Part shown: in pieces, positions 6,208 to 13,568 of the stretch
Layout of the letters: each line of letters opens with the position of its first letter
How positions within the stretch are numbered: the stretch's first letter is position 1
Virus record (IMG/VR): IMGVR_UViG_3300045912_000679
Coordinates: 1 to 31,764 of that record
DNA length: 31,764 nucleotides
Strand: one strand, 5' to 3'
Source: a virus
Made by a program: the position numbers and the translations under genes
Notes under the pieces: model-generated
The model's database searches: none
Seen by the model: the letters and a program-made list of their open reading frames with translations, nothing else
What the model was told of the DNA's origin: nothing

Positions 6208-7668
6208 TCAGTCGCGATAGGGGTTGAAGCGGGTGTCGGCCATGGCCTGGCCGCGCAGCGCGGCGAGGCGGGCCTGGCGCGCCGTGACCTCGTGCAGGGC
6301 CGAGCCGTCGAGCAGCGCGTATTGGTCGGCCTCCACCAGGTGGCTCGCCCAATTCTTGAGCGGGCGCTCGGCCCGGCGGGCATGGGCGCCGCGGATGCGG
6401 GGGTAGAGATAGTCCCGCGCCAGCGCGCGGCGCGTGAGCGAGCAGGCGGCCGAGATGAGCAGGCCGGGCGTGCGGCCTTCGATCATGCGCGTCATGGGCA
6501 GGCGATAGGCCTCCTCGCGCGGCGTCGGGTCGTTGGTGGCGCAGGGATAGATCGGGATGCCCGCGACGCGCGCGACGGTTTCGATCCAGGACGATTCGCC
6601 GTTGCGCGTGTCGGCGCCGTAGGCGGCGCTGGGGTCGGCAATGCCGCGCACGCGGGGCATGGGCTTGCCGGGTGGCAGGCTGCGCTCCAGCTCGCGCAGC
6701 GTCAGCGCGAGCGCCTCGCCGAAGCGGTTGGGGCCAGTGACGCTGCCGCCCTCGCGGTCATGCGTGGTCAGCTCCGCGAGCTTGCGCCATTGCCCGGACG
6801 GGGCGCGCTGCCAGATGCCGGCGGCGGGCGTGCCGCCCGCGTCGAGGCCCACCACCAGGTCAGCGAAGGGCAGCACGGGCAGCACTTCGCGGGCCATGTG
6901 CAGGTCCTGGTTGAACTCGGGATAGACCGGATCGGAGGCGCGCGACAGGCCCGGCTCATTGTCCACGAATCGGCGCTTGTCGTAGGCGGGCAGTGTGTCG
7001 GCGAGGCGCGCGTAGTAGCCGGGCGGCAAGTTGTCGAGGTTTTCGGCCTCGGCCGTCAGCCCGCCCGGCTGGCGAAACAACATGTGGCCGGGCTTGGGCT
7101 CGTCGAGGAAGTCGCGAACGATGTGGTTGTCGAACTCGGGCGCGTTGCAGGTGCCCCACACGCCGGACCATCCGAGCTCCGCGCGCGGCGGGTAGCGGCC
7201 CGAGCGTTGCAGCAGGAAGGGCAGCGCGTTCTCGGCCAGGCCGTCGCACTCGTCCACGAAGCCGAAGGTGGTCTCAAGCCCGCGCAGCGCCTCCTCGATG
7301 CGCAGGTCGCCGAGGGCGATGAACTCCACGCGCAGGTCCACCAGCCCGCCATCGGGGTGGTGGAAGGTGATGTCATGGGTGGCCGGGTCGCCCGCCGCGC
7401 CGCGCCACACACCGACGGTGCGCGGATACCAGCGGTTCCAGGACGCCATGGTCGTCTTTTCGAGATCCTTGTAGAGCCGGCGCACCACCGTGAACTTGGC
7501 GCGGCGCCGCCCGTCCGGGCCGGGGCGCTGGTAGAGGGCGCGCACGACGCCGCGCTGCAAGCCGACGGTCGTCTTGCCGCTGCCGACCGGGCCCATCATG
7601 ACGGCGAGGGGCGCGTCGGTTTCGTAGAAGGCGGCGGCCACAGGGCCAGGTGGGGACCAGGCGGTCAT
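6208..7668 (-). CDS. terL: terminase large subunit
   Basis: The 486-aa packaging motor has an N-terminal ATPase domain and a C-terminal nuclease domain. Walker A is GPVGSGKTT (residues 26-34) and Walker B is TTFGFVDE (133-140), followed by the coupling region WGTCNAPEFDNHIVRDFL (171-188). Nuclease-type acidic residues occur in VVGLDAGG (D276), GIADPSAAYG (D345) and EADQY (D448), the three-Asp arrangement of RNase H-like terminase nucleases. The start at 7668 overlaps the helicase stop (ATGA). It should dock on the portal and translocate DNA. The gene is placed with replication genes and well separated from the TerS-like gene, which is unusual but seen in small podoviruses. Confidence 0.9.
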   Translation of the reverse strand: MTAWSPPGPVAAAFYETDAPLAVMMGPVGSGKTTVGLQRGVVRALYQRPGPDGRRRAKFTVVRRLYKDLEKTTMASWNRWYPRTVGVWRGAAGDPATHDITFHHPDGGLVDLRVEFIALGDLRIEEALRGLETTFGFVDECDGLAENALPFLLQRSGRYPPRAELGWSGVWGTCNAPEFDNHIVRDFLDEPKPGHMLFRQPGGLTAEAENLDNLPPGYYARLADTLPAYDKRRFVDNEPGLSRASDPVYPEFNQDLHMAREVLPVLPFADLVVGLDAGGTPAAGIWQRAPSGQWRKLAELTTHDREGGSVTGPNRFGEALALTLRELERSLPPGKPMPRVRGIADPSAAYGADTRNGESSWIETVARVAGIPIYPCATNDPTPREEAYRLPMTRMIEGRTPGLLISAACSLTRRALARDYLYPRIRGAHARRAERPLKNWASHLVEADQYALLDGSALHEVTARQARLAALRGQAMADTRFNPYRD

Positions 7669-9464
7669 GCGTCCTCGCCCAGGCTCATCACGTGGCGCAG
7701 CGGCACCATCACCGTGCGCTGCTTGATTCCCCGGAAGCTCACCGGCCGGCCGGGCTGCGCGTTTGGGGCGCGCGCCAGCGTCTGCCGCCACACGCCCGCG
7801 GCGCCGCTGCGCGCCGCCCAGTGCGTTCCGAAGAACAGGCGGTTGAGGTTGGCGTGCGCGTTGGCCACGGCCAGGAACCCGTCCCAATCCGCATCGTGCG
7901 GCTGCGTCTCCGGCTGGACCATCACGCGCAGTCCGTGGCTGCTGAGCATGTCCTGCGCGCGGGCGCGGTCTTCCGACAGCGGGCGCTGCGGCGTGGCGGC
8001 CTGGTCAAGGGCGCCGGGCCGCATCACCGGCCGGTTGGCGGCAATGGCAATGAGGGTGCCGATGGTCAGTTTTTCGCCGCCGCTCCATGCCTCGGCCATG
8101 CTGGACGTGATGTGCTGCAAGCAGCGCGCCCAGTCCGGCATTTCCTCGGCGCGCTCCATCCGCATGTGGTCGCTGAGCTGCGAGGCCATTTCGTCCAGCG
8201 TGTCGCTGTCCGGCTCATCGTCGTGCAGCGCGATGTCGGCCGCGGCGAGCAGGATGCCGAACTGATCCGCCCCGCGCGCGTCGTAGCCCGTCTTGAGCAG
8301 CTGCGCGCGCCATTGGTCGAGACGCTCGGGCCAAGACTTCCAGATGTCGGCCATGCGGCGCAGCAGCCGCTGGCCGAGGATGTGCAGCTCGTCCGGCCGC
8401 AGCAGCGGCGGCTTGCCCCCGCCGAGCGGGCGCAGGTTGAGCATGGCGATGCGGCTCAAGTCCTGCGAGCGCAGCGGCGGCACCAGGATCGAGCTGTAGA
8501 GCACCGCGAAGCGCGCCACGAAGTCCTGTCCTTGGTGGTCTGCGCCGCCGCGCAGGATGGTCCCGCCGCTGGCCGCCTGGCGCGCGAGGGCGATGAGCTT
8601 GTTGACGCGCTGGTTGTCCTCCTCGGCTTCCAGCTCGTCGAAGCACACGGGGATGCTGTCGTAGCCGACGCGCTGGCGGATGCCGGCCTCGGTCACGTCC
8701 GAGCCGAAATAGCCGCCTTGGCCGTCCACCAGCAGGTGGCGCAGCAGGTCGTGCAGCGTGGATTTGCCCGTGCCGCGGTCGCCCGTCACCCACACGGCCG
8801 GGCGCCAGTGCAGCGCGCCGCCGATCATGGCCGCGCACAACCAGCCGAGCAGCAGGATGGGGTCGAGCGCGGGGCGCTCCCACTGCCAGGTGCGCAGGAA
8901 GGTCAGCACCTGCTGCGCGGGGCCTTCCGTGCCGCCGGGCTGCGCGTCCGGGTGCGGGCCGGGGCGCTCGGCCGAGACGGGATAGACGAACTCGCCGCGC
9001 TGGCCGCAGCGCTCCACGCGCCCGTTGATCCACAACCGGCGGCCAAGATGCAGCACCAGGTCGCCGTCCTGGCCTTTCCAGGCGCCGCGGCCCCGCACGC
9101 GGGCATAGGGGCTCCACACGCCGCAGGAGGCGGCGGCGCGCATGAGGTCATCGGCGATGGCCTCGGGCCGGATGCCCTTCTTGTTCCCGTCCTTGTCGAA
9201 GCGGCACCACGGGTCCTGCGCTTCCAGGTAGGCGCGCAGCGGGCTGAACAAGTGCACGATGTTGTTGCGGCTGTGGTCCCGCGCCTTCAGGAAGCGGAGC
9301 TGGCCGAGCGCGTCGAGATACCAGCAGCCATCGTGCTCGGCGCCGAGGGGGATGACGGGGCAGTCGGCGGGCAGCACGCCGGCCGCGCCGCCGTCCACCT
9401 CGCGCGCGCCGCGCAGGTGGTTGCGCACGACTTCGAGCTTGCGACGGTCGGGCCGCGCGGTCAT
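7665..9464 (-). CDS. phage replicative ATPase/helicase (SF3/AAA+-like)
   Basis: The 599-aa protein carries Walker A WVTGDRGTGKST (about 225-236) and a Walker B-like PVCFDELE (272-279), followed by a conserved QRVNKLIALARQAASGGTILRGG region and LYSSILVPPL, an arrangement seen in phage D5/SF3-like replicative helicases and related AAA+ proteins. The N-terminal 170 residues (GCWYLDALGQLRFLKARDHSRNNIVHLF and following) are a separate domain that I cannot name. The C-terminus carries a small DNA-binding-like region. The neighbour two genes upstream (the 98-aa gene and winged-helix gene intervene) is the TOPRIM primase, so primase and helicase appear to be separate polypeptides here. With no phage polymerase in view, it would load on host replication machinery. 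Start and stop overlap both neighbours by ATGA. Confidence 0.75.
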   Translation of the reverse strand: MTARPDRRKLEVVRNHLRGAREVDGGAAGVLPADCPVIPLGAEHDGCWYLDALGQLRFLKARDHSRNNIVHLFSPLRAYLEAQDPWCRFDKDGNKKGIRPEAIADDLMRAAASCGVWSPYARVRGRGAWKGQDGDLVLHLGRRLWINGRVERCGQRGEFVYPVSAERPGPHPDAQPGGTEGPAQQVLTFLRTWQWERPALDPILLLGWLCAAMIGGALHWRPAVWVTGDRGTGKSTLHDLLRHLLVDGQGGYFGSDVTEAGIRQRVGYDSIPVCFDELEAEEDNQRVNKLIALARQAASGGTILRGGADHQGQDFVARFAVLYSSILVPPLRSQDLSRIAMLNLRPLGGGKPPLLRPDELHILGQRLLRRMADIWKSWPERLDQWRAQLLKTGYDARGADQFGILLAAADIALHDDEPDSDTLDEMASQLSDHMRMERAEEMPDWARCLQHITSSMAEAWSGGEKLTIGTLIAIAANRPVMRPGALDQAATPQRPLSEDRARAQDMLSSHGLRVMVQPETQPHDADWDGFLAVANAHANLNRLFFGTHWAARSGAAGVWRQTLARAPNAQPGRPVSFRGIKQRTVMVPLRHVMSLGEDA

Positions 9465-9826
9465 GGGTGCGCCTTTGGCGGCGGCTCGATCCCGGCCAGC
9501 TCGGCGATCTGCTTGCCGCGCGCGGTCAGCCACCAGAAGCTGCTGTCGGGCGTGTTGCCGCAGCCGCGATGATCGGGCGTGCCGCAGCCATTGACCAAGC
9601 CCGCCCAATAGAGGGCGTCCATCTTGGCGGTGCTGGCGCGCAAGTCGCGGCGCGAGAGCATGGCCGGGACGCCCAGGACGGTGCTGGCGGCGCGCAGCAG
9701 GCCGAGGATTTGCCGCTCGCGGCGGGTGAGCGTGGCGGAGACCTCCTGCGCGCGGGTGGCGAGGTAGGGCTCCGCGCGCTCCTCCATCCCGGAATGCAGC
9801 GGGAAGCGGACGGGGCGCGGCGTCAT
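9461..9826 (-). CDS. winged-helix-like small protein, 121 aa
   Basis: The 121-aa product has a basic helical middle (TRRERQILGLLRA, about 34-46), then RRDLRASTAKMDALYWAGLVN and a C-terminal strand-like WWLTARGKQIAEL. That order (helix, helix, then a wing ending in 'LTxxGxxxAEL') is characteristic of winged-helix proteins. A Cys-containing loop, GCGTPDHRGCGNT, lies within the wing. It sits between the 98-aa gene and the helicase, overlapping both by ATGA. DNA binding in replication or early control is inferred; I know no exact family. Confidence 0.6.
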   Translation of the reverse strand: MTPRPVRFPLHSGMEERAEPYLATRAQEVSATLTRRERQILGLLRAASTVLGVPAMLSRRDLRASTAKMDALYWAGLVNGCGTPDHRGCGNTPDSSFWWLTARGKQIAELAGIEPPPKAHP

Positions 9827-10119
9827 GCCTGCCCCGCCACGTCGCCGTGCAGCGTGGTGTTGAGCGCGTGGTCTTGCTCGCTGGGCAGCCGCGCCTCGAC
9901 CGTCAGCACCAGGAAGGGTTCGCCGCCTGGCGCGCGCAGCATGGCCTGCGCTTCCACACTGACGGGCACGCCCTCGGCGTGCTCCTGCGTCTGCTCATTG
10001 ACATTTGCCACCACCTGGGCGGCGAGCATGGCGAAGGCCTCGGCGATGACTTCGAGGGGCGCGTCGCCCCGCGGCTTGCGGGCGGTCTCCTGGCTTATGA
10101 TCTTTTTCACGTCGCCCAT
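9823..10119 (-). CDS. unknown 98-aa protein downstream of primase
   Basis: The ATG at 10119 has GGGAG about 6 nt upstream and lies inside the end of the primase gene (13-bp overlap). The first 20 residues are basic (MGDVKKIISQETARKPRGD), then comes an amphipathic helix IAEAFAMLAAQVVANVNEQTQEH and beta-like segments ending in an acidic/polar tail. There is no membrane segment or signal. It is part of the replication operon, but I do not recognise the family. Confidence 0.6.
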   Translation of the reverse strand: MGDVKKIISQETARKPRGDAPLEVIAEAFAMLAAQVVANVNEQTQEHAEGVPVSVEAQAMLRAPGGEPFLVLTVEARLPSEQDHALNTTLHGDVAGQA

Positions 10120-11210
10120 GACATTCTCCCTGTCTGCTCTTCGTCGGCGCCCAAGGCGCGCCACCAGTCGTTGAAGTCCTTGAAGCCCTCCGGCGGCTGG
10201 GTGACGCGCACGCGGCGGCCCTCCTCCCGCCAGCGGTAGAGCGCGGCCTCGCGCGCGGCCTCGGCCTGGGGGTTCTCGCCGTCGCGGTCGCGCACCAGCA
10301 CGATGTCCTGGCAGGCGGGCGGCAGCGCGATGGCGGCGAAGTTGCCGACGCTGACGGCCGCCAGCACGCGCCACTCGGGCTCGATGAGCGCGAGCGTCAG
10401 GCCGTCCTCGATGCCCTCGCACACCGCCAGCGTCTCGCCGATCGGCGCCTCGCGCAGCGGCTTGCCCGAGAAACCGCGCCAGAGGCGGATGCTGCCGCCC
10501 GCCATCCGGCCGAGCACCATCTTGGGCTTGGCCATGCCGGTGTGCTTGCGCCAGCCGCCGGCGCCGTCCGGCTCGAGGAAGGTGCGATGCGTGGCCACGT
10601 GCTCGCCCTGGGCGTCGGTGATGGCGGCCAGCATGGCCGGCACGCGGGCCAGGTGGCCGGGGCGGCTGAGCGGGCCGCACGGGGTTTCTGGGTGGAAGCG
10701 CAGGCAGCCGGGCTGGCGGCCGAGCTCGGCGAGGCGGATGCCGCGCGCGGCGAGGTAGGCTTCGGCCGGCGTGCCGAGGATCCCCGGCTTGGCTTCCAGG
10801 AAGAGGCGCAGCGCCGAGAGGCGGCGGCCCTCTTCGTTGCGCTCGACGGTGGGCGCGCGGCGCTCCACGCGGCTCGCGCCGCGCGTCGGCAGGCTGTGCG
10901 CGTCCACCTTGTCCACGCCCAGCCATGCGCGGGCCCAGCGCAGCGCCTCGCGCTTGTCGCCCGCGAAGAGACAGTGGGCCACCAGGTCGAGCGCGTCGCC
11001 CTTCTGGTGCGGGGCCGAGAAGTCGCACCAGGCGCCTTGCTTGGGGCCGGTCAGGCGCACGGCCATGGAGCGGCCGGCCTCGCCCTGCACGCTGCCGACG
11101 CGCCACTCCGCGCCGTCGCGCACGCCGGCGGGCAGCAGCTCGCGCACCAGCGCCTCCACCTGGCCGTTGAGCATCCGGGCGATCTCGCCGATGTCCATGG
11201 GCCGGCTCAT
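10107..11210 (-). CDS. TOPRIM-domain DNA primase
   Basis: The 367-aa protein has an N-terminal region containing GAWCDFSAPHQKGDALDLVAH (about 59-79), the form seen in TOPRIM-containing primase-like proteins of alphaproteobacterial phages, but without the CxxC zinc finger of classical primases. A central GMAKPKMVLGRMAGGSIRLW segment precedes the TOPRIM core, with catalytic-type Glu in CEGIEDG (E265) and an acidic pair in VRDRDG (D308/D310). The C-terminus has GFKDFNDWW. The start at 11210 overlaps the stop of the upstream gene (ATGA). It should make primers, or act with the helicase encoded nearby, during phage replication. Confidence 0.8.
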   Translation of the reverse strand: MSRPMDIGEIARMLNGQVEALVRELLPAGVRDGAEWRVGSVQGEAGRSMAVRLTGPKQGAWCDFSAPHQKGDALDLVAHCLFAGDKREALRWARAWLGVDKVDAHSLPTRGASRVERRAPTVERNEEGRRLSALRLFLEAKPGILGTPAEAYLAARGIRLAELGRQPGCLRFHPETPCGPLSRPGHLARVPAMLAAITDAQGEHVATHRTFLEPDGAGGWRKHTGMAKPKMVLGRMAGGSIRLWRGFSGKPLREAPIGETLAVCEGIEDGLTLALIEPEWRVLAAVSVGNFAAIALPPACQDIVLVRDRDGENPQAEAAREAALYRWREEGRRVRVTQPPEGFKDFNDWWRALGADEEQTGRMSWAT

Positions 11211-11569
11211 GCGGCGTCTTTCTGGCGCCGCGCCGGGTGCGGCGGGCACGATGGCGGCTGGCCGACGCGCGGGTGCGGCGGGCACGATGGCGGCTGGCCG
11301 ACGCGCGGGTGCGGCCCGCGGCGCAGCGCTTGCTGGCGCAGCACCTCCGGGTCCAGGCCCGCCAGCAGGCACCAGTCGCGGCGCGAGGCGGCCCATGGCC
11401 CGTGCGGCGCGGTGATGAGCCATTGCCAGGCCTCGCGGTGGTCCTGGTCGGAGCGCCAGCGCGACTCGATGGGGCGCTCGCCCGGGGGCGCCGCGCAGCC
11501 CTCTTGCAGGCTGAGGCGCACCATGGCGGCCACGAGCTCGGCGCAGGCGAGGGCCAGCGGGTCGCTCAT
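11207..11569 (-). CDS. unknown early protein with C-terminal repeat, 120 aa
   Basis: The 120-aa protein has a helical N-terminus (LALACAELVAAMVRLSLQEG), then ESRWRSDQDHREAWQWLI and SRRDWCLLAGLDPEVLRQQ. Its tail contains two perfect copies of a 12-residue unit (RVGQPPSCPPHP) encoded by a 36-bp tandem repeat. It is wedged between the GcrA-like gene and the primase with ATGA overlaps at both ends. The body might be a small DNA-binding or nuclease-accessory protein; I do not recognise it. The Cys-Pro-His-rich tail could in principle bind metal. Confidence 0.6.
   Translation of the reverse strand: MSDPLALACAELVAAMVRLSLQEGCAAPPGERPIESRWRSDQDHREAWQWLITAPHGPWAASRRDWCLLAGLDPEVLRQQALRRGPHPRVGQPPSCPPHPRVGQPPSCPPHPARRQKDAA
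11234..11315. repeat. 36-bp tandem repeat (2 copies plus 10 bp)
   Basis: Two identical 36-bp units beginning CGGGTGCGGCGGGCACGATG occupy 11234-11269 and 11270-11305, and a third copy starts for 10 bp. The unit length is a multiple of three, so the repeat keeps the reading frame of the 120-aa gene and adds 12 residues per copy. Copy number could vary by slippage without disrupting the gene. Confidence 0.85.
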
Positions 11570-12273
11570 GCCGCGGCCTCGGTCCGCTCGCGCGTGTAGG
11601 CGAGGGCGGCGTGCTTGGCGCAGTAGGGCTTGCCGGGGAGCACTTCCGGCGAATCGCAGAACCGGAAGCCCGGCGTGCGCGGCTCGCCGATCGGCCACTG
11701 GCAGCACTTGGCGCGGCTGAGGACCACGGGCCGCGGCGCTTGGGCCGTCCGCGGCGGTGCTGGCGAGGGCGGCGCGCTGGCGCGCTGGCTGCGGTTGGCG
11801 GCCTCCGCACGCTCGGCCGCGCCCTTGATGGACGGCGGCGCCGCGGGCTCGAGCCGCCAGCTTCCGTCACCCGCGACGATGCGCCGGGTGTTGAAGCAGC
11901 TCTGCACCCGGATGGCGCCGAGCGCGCGAGCCGCGGCCATGATTTCCGCCACTTGGCTGATACCGCAGCCCAGCCGGGTGGCGAGCAGCGCGTTGGAGGG
12001 CGCGGTCTGGCCCGCCTCCGCATCGGCGCACAGCAGCGCCACCAGCTCGGGCACGCGCAGCGCCACGGCGGGCGACACGCGCGCGCGCTTGCCGGGCGGC
12101 GGCGCGTCGCTGGCCGGATCGAGGTTTCGCGGGCCGTGGCGGCGGCTGCCCATCCCCGCCACCGCGTTTTTGCTGGTGCGGAGCAGCCGGGCGATGTCGC
12201 ACATGCTCCACGCCGGGTCGCGCCACAGGCGATCCAGCTCCGCGAGCTTGTCGTCGGTCCAGCGGAAGGTCAT
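11566..12273 (-). CDS. GcrA-family regulator with inserted winged-helix-like domain
   Basis: The N-terminal 45 residues have the GcrA DNA-binding pattern: WTDDKLAELDRLW, then SMCDIARLLRTSKNAVAGMGSRR. The C-terminus carries the GcrA tail motif: CCQWPIGEP (190-198), GFRFCDSP, then GKPYCAKHAALAYT. Between them, about residues 70-140 (VPELVALLCADAEAGQTAPSNALLATRLGCGISQVAE onward to RIVAGDGSWRL) look like an extra winged helix, with Pro/Ala-rich linkers on either side. Typical GcrA is about 170 aa; this is 235. GcrA in Caulobacter works with sigma-70 at CcrM-methylated GANTC sites. A phage copy could steer host transcription after induction. The start at 12273 has GAGG-type sequence upstream. Confidence 0.85.
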   Translation of the reverse strand: MTFRWTDDKLAELDRLWRDPAWSMCDIARLLRTSKNAVAGMGSRRHGPRNLDPASDAPPPGKRARVSPAVALRVPELVALLCADAEAGQTAPSNALLATRLGCGISQVAEIMAAARALGAIRVQSCFNTRRIVAGDGSWRLEPAAPPSIKGAAERAEAANRSQRASAPPSPAPPRTAQAPRPVVLSRAKCCQWPIGEPRTPGFRFCDSPEVLPGKPYCAKHAALAYTRERTEAAA

Positions 12274-12566
12274 CCCTGCCCCTCCTCGCCCGGAACCCGA
12301 GGCCCCGCGCCCGACGCGTCGAGGCGGATGGAATCGGCCGGCCCTCCCGAATGGGCCTGGTCTCCGCGCGAACAGGCACAGGAAACGCGCGCGGGCGCGC
12401 CGGGGGTCCCGGGGGGAAAGGGGGTGGCGGGGGTCGCGCGGGCGGGCCCGCCGCCGCCGGCCAGCGTCAGGCGCGCCTGACCTGCGATCACGTGCCCATC
12501 AGGGCGCAAGCCACTGTTCGGCCACGCGAAACGCCGCGCCTTCCAAGGCCGCATCTTCCAAGTCAT
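12270..12566 (-). CDS. low-complexity small protein, 98 aa (probable)
   Basis: This frame exactly bridges the gap between the TerS-like gene and the GcrA-like gene, with ATGA overlaps at both ends, the pattern of real genes in this operon. The product begins MTWKMRPWKARRFAWPN and is then Gly-, Pro- and Ala-rich, with no recognisable domain. The region is extremely GC-rich and contains a 16-bp palindrome, so an alternative reading is a non-coding regulatory spacer in which the frame is open by chance. I favour a gene because both junctions fit. Confidence 0.45.
   Translation of the reverse strand: MTWKMRPWKARRFAWPNSGLRPDGHVIAGQARLTLAGGGGPARATPATPFPPGTPGAPARVSCACSRGDQAHSGGPADSIRLDASGAGPRVPGEEGQG
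12466..12481. repeat. perfect 16-bp palindrome GTCAGGCGCGCCTGAC
   Basis: A perfect 16-bp inverted repeat with no spacer lies within the 98-aa frame between the TerS-like and GcrA-like genes. It could be an operator for a dimeric DNA-binding protein or merely a GC-rich coincidence. I found no second copy by eye. Confidence 0.6.
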
Positions 12567-13114
12567 GCCTTGTCCTCCCCGCTATCACCCTGATCCGACA
12601 CGATTTCCGGCAGATCGCTCGCCGCGATGCCGATGCCCGCCGCAATGGCCGGCGTGACCGCGATCTGGATGGCGGCCACCGGCGCGCCGTCGAGCTGCAG
12701 GGCCGTCGGCGCCTTGCTGTGCAGGAAGGGCGCCAGCTCCTGCGCGGCGCGCAGCTGCAGCTGGAAGGCCTCAAGGGGCGTGCAGCCGAGCTCTCGCACC
12801 AGGCTGGCCAGGTCACGGCTGTAGGTCTCGGCCAGCACCACCAGCGGCGAGCGGTAGCGGCCGAGCAGGAACGCCTGCCAGTCAGCAAAGCGCCGGCCCA
12901 CCGCGCCTTTCGGCCGGCCGCCCTTGGCCTCCATCGGCTCCTGCTCGGCCACTGGCCCAAGTGGCAGGCCGGCCTCGCGCCCGGCCGCGCGCAGCTCCGC
13001 AACGGGTAGCGCAAGCTGCTCGGCACGCGGCAGCAGCTCGGCCGTGGCCTCGCGCGCCATGGCCGCCTGAGCGCGCCGCTTCGCCTGGCGCTGCGCCGGC
13101 GGGACGGCCGTCAT
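12563..13114 (-). CDS. terminase small subunit-like protein
   Basis: The 183-aa protein begins MTAVPPAQRQAKRRAQ, a basic helix, and later has GGRPKGAVGRRFADWQAFLLGRYRSPLVVLAE (about 65-96), then LGCTPLEAFQLQLRAAQELAPFLHSK. This 'GRPKG ... RYRSPL ... LAE ... LGC ... EAxxLQLxAAxxLxPYxHxK' pattern matches phage proteins often annotated as TerS-like. It is distant from the large terminase, so a different DNA-binding role is possible. I chose the ATG at 13114; a GTG at 13153 would add 13 residues and reach into the regulatory repeats. Neither has a strong Shine-Dalgarno sequence. Confidence 0.6.
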   Translation of the reverse strand: MTAVPPAQRQAKRRAQAAMAREATAELLPRAEQLALPVAELRAAGREAGLPLGPVAEQEPMEAKGGRPKGAVGRRFADWQAFLLGRYRSPLVVLAETYSRDLASLVRELGCTPLEAFQLQLRAAQELAPFLHSKAPTALQLDGAPVAAIQIAVTPAIAAGIGIAASDLPEIVSDQGDSGEDKA

Positions 13115-13165
13115 GCCAGCACCGCCGCGTGACGGGAAAATACCCCGGAACACCCGGCGTTACCG

Positions 13166-13246
13166 CCAAGCGACTGGAACCGCGCGCTTTCTGCTCGTTG
13201 GGAACGCCGAACGAACGGTGCCCGTTCCGGCCAAACGACTGGTATC
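13166..13246. repeat. imperfect 16-bp direct repeat pair
   Basis: CCAAGCGACTGGAACC (13166-13181) and CCAAACGACTGGTATC (13231-13246) agree at 13 of 16 positions, 65 bp apart. The second is followed by a GGTATCAATACC palindrome (13241-13252). These could be binding sites for a phage regulator or replication protein. Confidence 0.5.
13202..13216. promoter_or_regulatory. candidate LexA (SOS) box 1
   Basis: GAAC, seven bases, then GAAC: the exact half-site and spacing of the alphaproteobacterial LexA site. A third GAAC lies inside the spacer. It is located about 90 bp upstream of the TerS-like start. Confidence 0.5.
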
Positions 13247-13370
13247 AATACCCTTTTTAGGTCGCGGAACGCTTTCTCCCCTCCCGCGCGCGCGTGAAGG
13301 CGAAAGCGCGCATGCTCTACACACGCGCGCGCGGAGCGTTCCGTGCGTTCCGGACGCTTTTTCCTCTGTG

Positions 13371-13398
13371 ATATCAGGCAAGTGGCGGTAACAATGAA
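13371..13398 (-). promoter_or_regulatory. candidate early lytic promoter
   Basis: On the minus strand TTCATT (13398-13393) and TGATAT (13376-13371) are separated by 16 bp and would drive leftward transcription into the TerS-like, GcrA-like, replication and head genes. The -35 element lies 2 bp from LexA-type box 2, so a bound repressor would block RNA polymerase. The hexamers are imperfect. Confidence 0.35.
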
Positions 13399-13400
13399 GT

Positions 13401-13415
13401 GTTCGGATGATGTTC
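13401..13415. promoter_or_regulatory. candidate LexA (SOS) box 2
   Basis: GTTC, seven bases, then GTTC: an exact alphaproteobacterial LexA-type site adjoining the candidate early promoter. A further GTTC lies 10 bp beyond the second half-site (13422). Confidence 0.55.
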
Positions 13416-13568
13416 CGGCGTGTTCCGCCTGATCATCCACGCTTCCCGCGCCCAAGGGCCAGGCGCCGCACCCGCCGCGGCCAAGGCGGCGCGAGTGGTT
13501 GTTTTCCTCCCATGGGCCGGGGCAGCAGGGCAAGCGAAATCGCGGAGCGAGGGCTGGGGCCAACATCG

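Larger units (their letters stand above)
13148..13425. promoter_or_regulatory. GAAC/GTTC motif array in the early-operon leader
   Basis: Twelve GAAC or GTTC words occur in 278 bp, at 13148, 13177, 13202, 13209, 13213, 13224, 13267, 13338, 13347, 13401, 13412 and 13422. Many are extended to GGAAC or GTTCCG. About two would be expected by chance. Two pairs have the exact alphaproteobacterial LexA spacing. The 13154-13568 stretch (415 bp) contains no convincing gene. It also holds alternating purine-pyrimidine runs (ACACGCGCGCGCG near 13321), consistent with a regulatory or replication-control region. Confidence 0.6.

Noticed and set aside
13335-13363. Plus-strand intrinsic terminator (GCGTTC...GGACGC followed by five T)
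   Set aside because: The stem is six pairs with a G-U and a 10-nt loop, and no plus-strand transcript is expected there. The words are better explained by the GTTC array.
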